DNA of 64,000 bases. It comes from JACPNO01 sp963825405. Its GTDB lineage: Bacteria > Acidobacteriota > Terriglobia > Bryobacterales > Bryobacteraceae. How positions within the stretch are numbered: position 1 is the first letter of the stretch; every line of letters begins with the position of its first letter. The notes beneath the pieces were generated by a model. The model did no database searches. It was not told the origin of the DNA and saw only the letters and a program-made list of their open reading frames with translations. This document shows, in pieces, positions 42,997-53,293 of this stretch. The DNA lies in assembly GCA_963825405.1 (NCBI GenBank), contig CAWGTB010000010.1, positions 139,495-203,494 on the forward strand, given 5' to 3'. The translations under genes were made by a program, and so were the position numbers.

Positions 42997-45164
42997 GGCG
43001 TTGGAGCGAGGGAGGGAACGGCGACGGCTACGGTTTGGGCGGTAGCGTCGCCGACCTTTACACGGAGAATTCTGGCTCCATAGTTCGAGGGAAAGTTGGG
43101 CAGGCGGACGTTGATCTGCACGACGCCAGCAACTAGTCCCGGCGCAGCGCCCGCGTAGAGAACCTCGAGCGGCTGGGCGAAGGTAGGGTCAACCGGCGCC
43201 AGTTCGTCGACTGACACGGAAAGCTTCAATTGGGCAAATGGCGCCTGGTTGACGCTGCCATCCGTGCTGGCCGGATTGGTGAGTCCGGCACCGGTTCCCC
43301 ATAAAGCGATGATCGTTCCAGGCACAGCAGGATTGTTTGGTCCGTTGATGGTGCCATCCTGATTGACCGCGGCCGCGTACGGCCCTCCGTTCGAGCCCGC
43401 CCCGGATTGAAAAAGCTGAGGCATGGCCGGTGCTACGACGACCGGACCGAGATTGGCTGCGGCCGTGCCGAATTGCAGGCGGACTGTCACCGAGGGCCGT
43501 GAGCTGACTCCAAATGGCACGATGGTTTCGACGCGATTGGCGCTGACGGAGATCATGGCGCCTGGAATTTCGTCGAATAGCACAGAGATGCCTTGCAGCG
43601 ATTTGGGGACTGCGCCAGTGGCATCCAGTTGAAAGCTCGCCGGGACGGTGGGACCGAGAAAGAAGCCGTACAGAGAGACCAATTCGCCGGGCGCTATTGC
43701 GGAATCCAGTTGATTGGTGAGGGCGGCGTTCACCACGCCGAGGATTGATGGCAAGGTAGTGGGTGCCGGGTTGTAGCCAAGTACCTGGTTGCCAGCGAGC
43801 ACGTCGATTGCGCCGTTGGTTTCGAGAGCCATGGCCGGGATGGTGCTGTCGACAAACGGAAAGTAGGTCGATGAAACCAAGGCGGAGCCATCTGCGCTGA
43901 GCATGGCGATAAAGCTGTTTCCGGAAGGCAGCGCGCCCGGTGTGGTGGGAAAGTCTGCGGAGTTGGTGTAGCCGCTGACGATGGCCCTGCCCAGAGCGTC
44001 CACCGCGATCGCATTAGAGCCGTCCTGTTGCTGCCCGCCGAGGAATGTCGAGTAAGCAAAGCTGGACGCGTGAGGGTCGATCTTGGTAACGAAGGCGTCC
44101 GATGTGGGGAGTACGTCGGGATTCGTGGGGTCAAAATCTCCAGCGAAGTGGGTTTGAAAAGCACCGGGCGTTACGGGAAAGGCGGCGTTGACGGTGGTGC
44201 CGGTCACGTAGATGAATCCGTGGGTGTCAACGGCGATGCCGGCAACCTTATCCGCATTGAACTCTACGTCAGGGCCGACGCCAATAATCCCACCGCCGAG
44301 ATAAGTGGCGAAGACCAAGCCCGATCCGCCCGCGTTGAGTTCGGCCACAAAAGGCGCGGGGGATGCGCTGTTGCACTGGCAGGTGGGCTGAGGCGCGCCC
44401 GCGGTGACAGGAAAGTCGTGAGTACTGGTGGTTCCGGCTATGAAGGCATTGCCTGAGGCGTCCGTAGTGATAACCGCTCCGACCTCGTTGTTTCCGCAAG
44501 GGACGCCGGGTACGGCGCAGGTGGTATTCTTCCCACCGACAAAAGTGGAGTAAATCAGTGAGCTGCCGGACGCATTCAGTTTGCTGACGAAGGCCCTTTC
44601 AATCTGGGCCTCAGTGTTGGTTTGGTAAGCGCCCGGCGTTGTAGGAAAGTCCAGGGCTTCTGTGGAGCCGGTCAGATAGATATCGCCATGGTGATCGGCA
44701 GCGACAGCGCGGATCTGCGTGCCGCGAATTCCTCCGAAATACGTTGCGAACAGAATGGTGCCGGCGGAACTCACTTTCACGACAAACGTCCCGCCAGTCG
44801 ATGGTGGAATGTGCGGCTGCAGCGCGTTGGGCGTGGTAGGAAAATTCGACGACTCGGTATCGCCAACAACGATGGCGTTACCGGCACCATCGACTGCCAT
44901 GCCGTTCAACTGCAAGGCTTGACTGCCGTTCAAGACAACTCTGAAGATTTGCCGATCTTGGGGGTCGAACTTTGCTACGAAGAGGTCCTGCTGCGTTCCC
45001 GTTCTTCCGGCTACCCAGACGTTGCCGAAGGCGTCGGCGGCAACACGCGTTGTATCTGAATACGACGCCGGGTCCAGGGGAATTGAACGAGTGACCGTTT
45101 GAGCCGACAGGTTCGCCACGCTCAAAATGATCCATGCGAGGCTGAGCTTTCTAAATTGGCTCAC
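42993..45164 (-). CDS. Secreted SBBP-repeat beta-propeller protein with Solibacter-type C-terminal domain
   Basis: 723 residues. MSQFRKLSLAWIILSVANLSAQ is a signal peptide. Residues about 25-490 hold repeats with the pattern D-x-x-G-N-x-x-x-x-G-x-T-x-S-x-x-F-P-x-T, e.g. GNAIVVGDTESSNFPTTPNA and GDIYLTGSTEALDFPTTPGA: SBBP beta-propeller repeats. The last 215 residues, starting VVNAALTNQLDSAIAPGELV, with GTIIALWGTGAGLTNP and GVVQINVRLP, match the uncharacterised C-terminal domain expanded in Solibacter (TIGR03437-like). A surface or secreted binding protein is likely. The domain is one of the best taxonomic pointers in the window. Confidence 0.92.
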   Translation of the reverse strand: MSQFRKLSLAWIILSVANLSAQTVTRSIPLDPASYSDTTRVAADAFGNVWVAGRTGTQQDLFVAKFDPQDRQIFRVVLNGSQALQLNGMAVDGAGNAIVVGDTESSNFPTTPNALQPHIPPSTGGTFVVKVSSAGTILFATYFGGIRGTQIRAVAADHHGDIYLTGSTEALDFPTTPGAYQTNTEAQIERAFVSKLNASGSSLIYSTFVGGKNTTCAVPGVPCGNNEVGAVITTDASGNAFIAGTTSTHDFPVTAGAPQPTCQCNSASPAPFVAELNAGGSGLVFATYLGGGIIGVGPDVEFNADKVAGIAVDTHGFIYVTGTTVNAAFPVTPGAFQTHFAGDFDPTNPDVLPTSDAFVTKIDPHASSFAYSTFLGGQQQDGSNAIAVDALGRAIVSGYTNSADFPTTPGALPSGNSFIAMLSADGSALVSSTYFPFVDSTIPAMALETNGAIDVLAGNQVLGYNPAPTTLPSILGVVNAALTNQLDSAIAPGELVSLYGFFLGPTVPASFQLDATGAVPKSLQGISVLFDEIPGAMISVSANRVETIVPFGVSSRPSVTVRLQFGTAAANLGPVVVAPAMPQLFQSGAGSNGGPYAAAVNQDGTINGPNNPAVPGTIIALWGTGAGLTNPASTDGSVNQAPFAQLKLSVSVDELAPVDPTFAQPLEVLYAGAAPGLVAGVVQINVRLPNFPSNYGARILRVKVGDATAQTVAVAVPSLAPTP

Positions 45165-45241
45165 AGTGCTTGGAGTATATACCTGATCATCTTCGGAATC
45201 GCGCGTATCCCTGTTAAAATCAAATCAGTACCTTTCTGTGT

Positions 45242-48200
45242 ATGACCACCCCTGAAGAGCGTCGTTTGGCGCTTCTAGACGCGCTGGAGTCGCGAATCCT
45301 GATTATCGATGGGGCGATGGGCACCATGCTGCACAAGCAGCAGCTCACCGCGGCGGACGGGCCTGCCTTGGACGGCTGCGTCGAGTACCTGCTGAAATCG
45401 CGGCCGGAAGCGGTGCTGGAGGTTCATCGGGAATACCTTAAAGCCGGGGCCGACATTATTGAAACCAATTCTTTTGGTGGCACGCGCATCGTGTTGGCGG
45501 AGTTCGGGTTAGAGGACCAAGTGGAATCCCTTAACGCCACTGCGGCGCGGCTGGCGCGGCAGGCGGCGGATGAGTTTTCGACGCCCGCGAAACCGCGCTG
45601 GGTTGCCGGTTCGATGGGGCCTACTACCAAGGCCATTACGGTCACAGGCGGCGTTACGTTTCGGCAGCTGGAAGCGAATTATTATGAGCAGGCCAAGGCG
45701 CTGCTTAGCGGTGGCGCGGATATTTTGGTTCTGGAAACTTGCCAGGATACGCGCAACGTAAAGGCCGGGGTTCTGGGTGTCCAGCGATTGATGCGAGAGC
45801 TGGGGCGGCGCATTCCTTTCATGATTTCGGGCACGATCGAAGCCATGGGCACGATGCTGGCCGGACAGACGGCTGACGCGCTGTGGAGTTCGATCGCGCA
45901 TGTGGATCTGCTGTCGGTTGGGCTCAACTGCGCCACCGGTCCGGAGTTCATGACGGATCACCTGCGCACGCTGAGCGAAATCGCCTCGACGCGGATTTCC
46001 TGCTATCCCAACGCCGGGCTGCCCAATGAAGAGGGCAAGTATCTGGAAACGCCGGAGTCGCTGGCCGTTCAGCTCGAGCGCTTTGTGGACAATGGCTGGC
46101 TGAATCTGGTGGGCGGATGCTGCGGCACCACCGCCGATCACGTACGCGCTATCGCGCAGATGGCGGAAGGACGCAGACCGCGCGCGGTTCCGGGGCAATC
46201 GCGGCGGGCATTTTATTCGGGAATCGAGCTGGTGGAGGCGGAAGACAGCGTGCGGCCGCTGATTGTGGGCGAGCGCACCAACGTCATCGGCTCGCGCGCG
46301 TTTAAGAAGCTGATTGCCGAAGAGCAGTGGGAGCAGGCTACCGAAATCGCGCGGCAGCAAGTGAAGAACGGCGCGCACATTGTGGACGTGTGCCTGCAGA
46401 GTACCGATCGCGAAGAGATCAAGGACATCCCGCTGTTTTACGAGAAGCTGATCCGCCTGGTGAAGGCGCCGATCATGATCGACACCACTGATCCGGCGGC
46501 GATTGAGCTGGCGCTCACTTATTGCCAGGGCAAGAGCATTATTAACTCCATCAATCTGGAAGACGGTGAGGAAAAGTTCGAAAAAGTCTGTCCGCTGGCG
46601 CGCACGTTTGGGGCGGCGCTGATTGTCGGCACGATCGACGAAGACAAATTGCAGGCGCAGGCGTTCACGCGGGAGCGCAAGCTGGCGGTGGCCGAGCGAT
46701 CGGTGAAACTGCTAACGGAAAAATACGACATTCCGCCGGAGAGCATCATCATCGATCCGCTGGTGTTTCCTTGCGCGACGGGCGACACCAATTACATTGG
46801 CGGCGCGGTGGAGACGATTGAAGCGCTGCGGCTGATTCGCGAGCAGATCCCCCACGTCAAGACGGTGCTAGGCATCTCGAATATCTCGTTTGGCTTGCCG
46901 GCCTCGGCGCGCGAAGTGGTGAACTCGGTTTTCCTTTATTACTGCACGAAGGCGGGGCTCGATCTGGCCATCGTGAATGCCGAGAAGCTGGAGCGATTCG
47001 CCTCCATTCCGGTAGACGAGCGGCGCCTGGCGGAACATCTGCTGTTCAACACGCCGCCACCGGAGGCTGAGGACGAAACGCTGCGTCTGGCGCCGGAGGA
47101 TTGGCGTGCGCAGACTGCCGAGCAGAAGGCCGCGATCAATCAGTACCACATCGCCGCCATCACGGATTATTTCCGCAAGACGGTCAAGAAAGATAAAGCC
47201 AAAGCCGCCGATTTGCCGCTCGATCAGCGCCTGGCGAACTACATCATCGAAGGCACCAAGGAAGGCCTCATTCCCGATCTGGCGCTCAAGCTGAAAGACG
47301 CCGCGCCGCTCGAAATCATCAACGGTCCGCTGATGGCGGGCATGTCGGAAGTCGGGCGGCTGTTCAACAACAACGAGCTGATCGTGGCTGAGGTGCTGCA
47401 ATCGGCGGAAGCGATGAAGGCCGCGGTGAATTATCTGGAAGGCTTCATGGAGAAGGCGGACACGGCGGCGCGCGGGCGCATCGTGCTGGCTACCGTGAAG
47501 GGCGACGTCCACGATATCGGTAAGAACCTGGTCGAGATCATTCTGAGCAATAACGGCTACACGGTGATCAACCTGGGCATCAAGGTGCCGCCGGAGAAGC
47601 TGATCGAGGCATTTCGGGAGCATGCGCCGGATGCCATAGGGCTTTCGGGCCTGCTGGTGAAGAGCGCGCAGCAAATGGTGATCACGGCGAGCGACCTGCG
47701 CAATGCCGAGATTCGCGTGCCGCTGCTGGTGGGCGGGGCGGCGCTGTCGCAGAAATTTACGAATTACAAAATCGCTCCGGCTTACGGCGAGGCGGTTTGC
47801 TACGCCAAGGATGCTATGACTGGTTTGCGGCTGATGAACCAGTTGATGGATCCTTCGGCGCGGGAAGCAGCTGCTGCGGGATCATACGCATTTGTCTGCG
47901 CCGCACGTGGAGGAAGCTCCGGCTGAACCTTTGACGCCGATTACCGAGATACGCAGCGCCAAAGTGCAGGCTGGGCTCGCTCTGCCGGACGCGCCGTATC
48001 TCGATCGCAAAGTGCGCGACGTGCCGCAACTAGCCGAAGTGTGGAGTTACATCAATCCCAACATGCTTTACGGCAGGCATCTGGGCTATAAGGGCAACTT
48101 CGAAAAGCACTTGCTGGAGCATGAGGAGAAAGCGCTCTCGCTTTATCATCAGGTGGAAGAGCTCAAGCACGAAGCTGCGAAAGTCATGAAGGTGCGAGCG

Positions 48201-48794
48201 GTCTGGCAATTCTTCGAAGCGGAACGCGCGGGGAATGCGATCAACCTTTTTGCGCCGGGCGGAGTGGAACCGATTCACACATTTCGCTTCGGCAGGCAGC
48301 GCCGCGAAGAAGGACTTTGCCTGAGCGATTACATTCTGGATCCGAGGAACGGCAAGCGGGATCACCTGGCGATCTTTGTGGTGACAGCGGGCGCCGGCAT
48401 CCGCGAGCAATCCGAGGAATGGAAGCGGACCGGCGAATATTTCAAGGCGCATGCGCTGCAGTCGGTGGCGATTGAATCGGCGGAAGGCTGCGCGGAATGG
48501 CTGCACCGGCGGATTCGGGAGGACTGGGGATTTCCGGACCCACCGACTATGAGCATGCAGGAGCGGTTTACGTCGCGCTATCGCGGGAAACGCTATAGCT
48601 TTGGGTATCCGGCTTGCCCGAACCTGGACGATCAGCTCGGGATTTGGAAGCTGCTGCATCCGGAAGATATCGGGGTGGAACTCACCGAAGGCATGATGAT
48701 GGAGCCTGAGGCTAGCGTAAGCGCGCTAGTGTTCCATCATCCGGACTGCGTGTACTTCACGGCTAGCGAAGAGACGGAAACCGTCGTCGTTTAA
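45242..48794 (+). CDS. metH: Cobalamin-dependent methionine synthase, broken by one single-base indel
   Basis: In order: homocysteine S-methyltransferase domain (IIDGAMGTMLHK; zinc cysteines in VGLNCATGPE, about residue 230, and GGCCGTT, about 292), pterin-binding domain (IVGERTNVIGSRAFKKL), cobalamin cap and cobalamin-binding domain with VKGDVHDIGKNLV, whose histidine (about 757) ligates cobalt. The first frame ends soon after MDPSAR because of one extra G in the GGG at 47862-47864. Without it the chain continues KQLLRDHTHLSAPHVEEA into the AdoMet-binding activation domain (VWSYINPNMLYGRHLGYKG) and ends at 48794. Corrected length is about 1183 residues, normal for MetH. Confidence 0.93.
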
Positions 48795-48802
48795 AAAAAC
48801 CC

Positions 48803-48907
48803 CCAAGACATTTCTCGCAGAGACGCGGAGAACGCAGAGAACTACAACAGCATTAATTTCTGTTTGGTTTTCTCTGTGTACTCTGCGTCTCTGCGAGAAA
48901 TTCTTGG
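48803..48907. repeat. Dispersed inverted repeat, copy C (full)
   Basis: Arms TTTCTCGCAGAGACGCGGAG and CTCTGCGTCTCTGCGAGAAA face each other around a spacer of about 35 bases, with CAAGA and TCTTG at the outer ends. It lies between the convergent metH and rfbD genes, where a transcribed hairpin could terminate both. Confidence 0.8.
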
Positions 48908-48908
48908 T

Positions 48909-49796
48909 TTATTTCACTAGCGTTTTTCGTATATCCAGGTAGCTCTTCACTGCGTCGGGCAAGCCCGGCATGGGGGTCAATCCGACTTTCTCGATCTTGC
49001 TGTTGGAAAGCGCCGAGTACTTCGGACGCCGTGCTGCCGTCCGGTATTCGCGCTCGTCGGTCGCCTGCAGTTTGGGTTTCAAGCCTGCCGTCTCGAAGAT
49101 CAGCTTCGCGAAGTTGAACCACGGAATTGCGGTTCCACCGCCTATGTGGAAAGTGCCGTACAAATTGCGCTCCACTAAATCCACGGTGCGCTCGGCCAGC
49201 AGGGGCGCGTACGTCGGCGACGCCACGTGATCCTCCACTACGCGAATGGTCTGCCCGGAAGCGGCGCGGCGCAGCATCAGCTCGACAAAATTGCCGCGAT
49301 TGGTTTTGAGGCCGCCCGGTCCGAAAACGCCACAGGTTCGCACGATCAGTGCGTGGTCGAGATAGGCGTGCGCATAGAGCTCGCCGGCATACTTCGAGAC
49401 GGCATAAGCGCCCAGCGGATGCGGCCTATCGTCTTCCGTATACGGGCGTCCGGCGGTGCCGTCGAAAACATAATCGGTCGAGAAATGCACCAGGCGCGCG
49501 TCCGTCTGGCGGCAGGCGAGCGCCAGGTTGCGGACGGCCAAGCCGTTGGCTATGAAAGCGGCTTGCGGCTCGGTCTCGGCGACATCCACCTGATTATAGG
49601 CGGCGGCGTTGAACACCACTTCCGGATCCAGATCGGCGAGCACGCTTTCGACGCGATCGCGGTCGGAGATATCGACGGAGGCTCTCTCAAATCCAGTTAC
49701 TTCAAAACCGCGCGCCTTCAACACCCGTACGAGTTCCACGCCCACTTGCCCGGAGCTGCCGAATACCACTGCCTTGTGCGCCATCTCCACGAGCAT
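48909..49796 (-). CDS. rfbD: dTDP-4-dehydrorhamnose reductase
   Basis: 295 residues of the extended SDR family; the last step of dTDP-L-rhamnose synthesis. AVVFGSSGQVGVELV is the NAD(P)-binding GxxGxxG motif, VVFNAAAYNQVDVAE the classical RfbD loop, LVHFSTDYVFDGT carries the catalytic serine/threonine and GAYAVSKYAGE the Y-x3-K pair. VVEDHVASPTYAPLLAE is a further family mark. rfbA, B and C are not in the window. MAHKAV four codons downstream (49784) is an alternative start. It is the last gene of the long minus-strand run. Confidence 0.92.
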   Translation of the reverse strand: MLVEMAHKAVVFGSSGQVGVELVRVLKARGFEVTGFERASVDISDRDRVESVLADLDPEVVFNAAAYNQVDVAETEPQAAFIANGLAVRNLALACRQTDARLVHFSTDYVFDGTAGRPYTEDDRPHPLGAYAVSKYAGELYAHAYLDHALIVRTCGVFGPGGLKTNRGNFVELMLRRAASGQTIRVVEDHVASPTYAPLLAERTVDLVERNLYGTFHIGGGTAIPWFNFAKLIFETAGLKPKLQATDEREYRTAARRPKYSALSNSKIEKVGLTPMPGLPDAVKSYLDIRKTLVK

Positions 49797-49808
49797 AGCT
49801 CACAACGT

Positions 49809-52263
49809 TTACTCGTCGCGCAACGCGACCATCGGATCGACTCTCGCGGCGCGGCTGGCGGGGATTACGGCAGCGAATGCGGCAACCAGCAGGAGAAGCA
49901 CGGAGACCCCGGCGAAGGTGGCGGGATCGGTCGGACTGATTCCCAGCAGCAGGCTGGACATGAAGCGGGTGACGCCGAACGCACAGCCCAGGCCGATGGC
50001 AATGCCGAGCAGCGCCAGCAGTGCGCCTTGGCCCACCACCAGACGAAGCACGTCGCCATAGCCTGCTCCCAGCGCCATGCGAACGCCGATTTCGTGGGTG
50101 CGCTGGACCACAGTGTAAGAGAGAATGCCGTAAATTCCCATGGCCGCGAGCGCCAGCGCCAGCACGCCGAAACTTCCCATCACTACTGCAGCTACGCGCG
50201 CCGAGAACAGGGAGATGCCCATCTGCTCGGTGAGAGTGCGGACGTTGAACAGTGGCAGGCCTTCGTCCAGACTCTGGGCCTCACGGCGAATCGCATTCAG
50301 CGAGCCGCGCGGATCGGCCAGTGTTCTTACCAGCAGGGTGATGGACGACTGGTAATTTTGCAGTAGCGGCAGGTAAATATATGGCTCGGGGCGTTCGCCA
50401 AGGCTGATATATTTGCCGTCCTTGGCGACGCCCACCACTTGGATGCGGTCGGCGGCAACGCCGGGAAGAGCGAATACTTTGCCGATGGCGTTGCGTTCCG
50501 GATTGGCGCCGGGCCAGAAGCGGCGAGCAAAAGTCTCATTCACGATGGCGATGGCAGGCGCGCCCTCACGATCCAAAGCGGTGAAATCCCGCCCCTCGAC
50601 CAGCTTGATTCCCATCGTTTGGAAATAGTCGAGGCTTACCACGGTGTTCAGAACCATGGGCACGTTGGCGCCGCGCTCTGTCGTTGCGCCTTCGATGAGA
50701 ACGGCTTTTCGCGAGAACCCCAAGCTCAGCGGCACAAAGCCAGTGAGCGTGGCCGAGCGGACACCGGGCAATGCGCGGATACGATCCGTGAGTTGCCGGT
50801 AAAACTCGCTGCCTCGTGCGTCGTCGTAGCCTTGCAATCCTATGTCGATGGAAACGGCGTCGACGTGAGAAGGTTCGAAGCCGGGGTCGATTTGCTGCGC
50901 GTGCTGCAGACTGCGCACCGCCAATCCGGCGGCGATGAGCAGTACGAACGACAGCGCCCCCTGCGCCACTACCAGCGAATTGCGCCAGCGCGACTGGTGC
51001 CGGCTTTCTCCCGAGACGCGTTCTTTCAACGCCGAAGCCAGTTCGGGATTGGTCGCCTGGAGGGCGGGAACGAGTCCAAACAGCGCGCCGGTGAGCACCG
51101 AGAGCAGGGCAGTGAGGCCGAGCACACGGTAGTCCGCGTGCAAATCGAGAGCGAGCGTGATGTCGGTGGGCGGCTGAAAGGCTACCAGCAGGTGATTGAT
51201 TCCCAGCGCGAGGATGAATCCCACTACACCGCCGGCCGAAGAAAGGAGCAGACTCTCCGTGAGTAACTGGCGGATGAGGCGGAAGCGGCTGGCGCCAACC
51301 GAAAGGCGAATGGCAATCTCTCTATGCCGTTGCGAGGCCCGCGCTAATAGCAGATTGGCCAGGTTGGTACAGGCGAGCAGTAGCACTAATCCGACGGCGC
51401 CCATCAGGACGCCGGCAAATCCGATGATCGGGCCGCGCAACGTGGGGAAGACCAGGCCGGGCCGCGACAGCATGATGCTCTGGCCTTCATTGCTTTGCGG
51501 AAATTCATTTCCCAGTTGCACGGCCAGGCCGTGAAGCGGTGGTAACGCCCTCACGGAATCGAGACCGGCCTTGAGACGGCCAACGACCCAGATGCGGCCA
51601 TCGCCCCGCCGCTCCAGCCAATCGAGACCGGGCTCAATGGCGGCGCGCATCATCATGGGGATCCAGATATCGGGTGCGAAGACGACTTCGGTACCATTAA
51701 ATTGCTTGGGCGCGATGCCGATCACGGTGAAGGCGTGGCTGTTTACGGTGATGGTTTTGCCGATGACGGCGGGGTCGGCGCCAAAGCGGCGCTCCCAGCA
51801 GCCATTGCTCAGCACCGCGACGGGATGCGTGCCGGGCGTGCGATCCTCCTCGGGTAGAAACGTCCGGCCGAGCGCTGCCTTGATTCCGAGCACATCGAAA
51901 TAATTGCCGGACGCCAGATATCCCCAGATGCGCTCGTTACCGCCGCCGCGGCTCAGACTCATCGGCACGAATCGGAACGCCATGAGGCCGGAAAATACCG
52001 AGCTGCGGTCGCGAAAATCCCGGTAATTGGGATACGAAAACATCATCACGAGCGCGGTCGCGAGCTCTCACCGGGAACACTGAGACGACCTGCTCAGGCT
52101 GCGACACCGGCAGCGGCCGAAGCAGTACGGTGCTGACCAGGCTGAAGATCGATGTGTTGACGCCGATGCCGAGCGCGAGCGAAAGAATGGCGACGGTGGT
52201 AAAGCCGGGGCTGGCGCGCAGCCGGCGAATCCCGACGCGAATATCTTTCAGCAGGTCCAGCAT
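49809..52263 (-). CDS. ADOP-type ABC transporter permease (MacB/FtsX-like), broken by one frameshift
   Basis: About 817 residues after correction. The start MLDLLKDIRVGIRRLRASPG, followed by FTTVAILSLALGIGVNTSIF, is diagnostic of acidobacterial duplicated orphan permeases. Then come a MacB-type periplasmic domain, three membrane segments with LVLLLACTNLANLLLARASQ, a linker (LVPALQATNPELASALKE), a second periplasmic domain and a second set of three segments ending VIPASRAARVDPMVALRDE. Within 52047-52075 the frame changes from VVSVFPVRARDRA to LVMMFSYPNYRDF, consistent with one extra base. No ATP-binding subunit is adjacent, which is normal for this family. Confidence 0.88.
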
Positions 52264-52277
52264 GGCGGCCGACGCGT

Positions 52278-52587
52278 TTACACTTCTTTGGAATCGAAGA
52301 TGAGCAGATCGACACCCGCCTGGGCGAAGTTTGCCAGATCTCCTGCCGCGGCTTGGCCTTCCGGCGAGCCCAGCCCGCGCTGCACGGCATCGGCTGAATC
52401 GAAGCTCAGAACTGCCGCCAGGTGGTACGGGCGAATCACCCTGAGGCGAGGCAATCAGGCCGGTACTCACTTCATAACGCCGCAGCCCGGGAACCTTCTT
52501 TGCGAGCGGTATGTGAGTTGCGAAGTAGTGGGCGTCGAAAGCCGCTGAGTCGGCTGGTTTCTTATATAGTGCAATGAGTTTCGCCAT
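52278..52587 (-). CDS. EthD-family protein, broken by one single-base indel
   Basis: MAKLIALYKKPADSAAFDAH and HIPLAKKVPGLRRYEVSTG are typical of small dimeric alpha-beta-barrel proteins of the EthD type (TIGR02118-like). One extra base in the run at 52429-52431 breaks the frame. Without it the protein continues YHLAAVLSFDSADAVQRGLG and ends LLIFDSKEV at a TAA (52278-52280), 102 residues. EthD itself was found with ether-degrading P450s; the biochemical role is unclear. Start and stop lie 14 bases from both neighbours, so it belongs to the same transcription unit. Confidence 0.75.
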
Positions 52588-52601
52588 ATGTAGGTTCGAT
52601 A

Positions 52602-53287
52602 CTACCACTTCACTGTTTTTCCCGGTTCGAGCGGCCAGACTTGCGTATCCGGCAAATCCTGAATGAGCCCGGCGAGCTGTTCGGGCCGTCCGGTCAGCGG
52701 CGGGAAGGTTCCGAAGTGCATGGGCACCACTCGCTGGGACGCAGCAGGCGGCAGGCGCACGGCGGCCTCATCGTGTAGAGATCGCCGATGGGCAGAAATG
52801 CCAGCTCAGGGTGGTACAAATCGCTGGATTAACTGCATGTCCGAAAACACGTTGGTGTCGCCGGCGAAGTAGAGCGCGCGGCCATCCTCGAAGCGCAGCA
52901 GGTAGCCGGCCGCCTCGCCACCGTAGATGATTTTGCCGTCGTCGAGGATGCCGCAACTGTGGACGGCGTGGGTCATGGTCACGGTGACGGAGCCGATTTT
53001 CTGCGAGCCGCCTTTGTTCATCGGGATTCATTGTTCGACACCCTTCGATTCCAGCCAGTGGCAGGTTTCGTAAATGGCTACGACCTGCGGCGAAAACTGC
53101 TTGGCCAATGGCACGGCGCTGTGGATGTGATCGAAGTGCCCGTGCGTGATGAGGATGGTGTCGATCCGGGAAAATTTGTGCCCCGCGGGTACATCGGATT
53201 ACCTTCGTCCAGGGATCGAGAACAATAACTTCACCGGAAGGCAGTTCGAAATTTGAAAGTACCGTGGCCGAGCCAGGTGATTTGCAT
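52602..53287 (-). pseudogene. UPF0173-type metal-dependent hydrolase, multiply broken
   Basis: The pieces of a metallo-beta-lactamase-fold protein can be placed in order: MQITWLGHGTFKF at 53287, then ELPSGEVIVLDPWTK, HTH-type ITHGHFDHIHSAVPLA (HxHxDH zinc site), MNKGGSQKIGSVTVTMTHAV, ALYFAGDTNVFSDMQLIQRF and VVPMHFGTFPPLTGRPEQL to a TAG at 52602-52604. They lie in different frames, with changes near 53250, 53202, 53183, 52817 and 52770, and an in-frame TGA at 53028-53030 follows KGVEQ. This is the most damaged gene here. It could be a true pseudogene or a badly resolved piece of assembly. Confidence 0.75.
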
Positions 53288-53293
53288 ACGGCG

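Noticed and set aside
45165..45241. Cobalamin or SAM riboswitch before metH
   Set aside because: Only 77 bases separate metH from the divergent SBBP gene, too short for a cobalamin riboswitch, and no SAM-riboswitch core is visible.
47892..48794. Separate gene for a stand-alone MetH activation domain
   Set aside because: The only start is a TTG without ribosome binding site inside the linker, and the frame extends upstream with family-like sequence that joins MetH when one base is skipped.
53028..53030. TGA as a selenocysteine codon in the UPF0173-like gene
   Set aside because: The position is not a metal or catalytic residue of the family, no SECIS-like hairpin is apparent right after it, and the gene has several other lesions.
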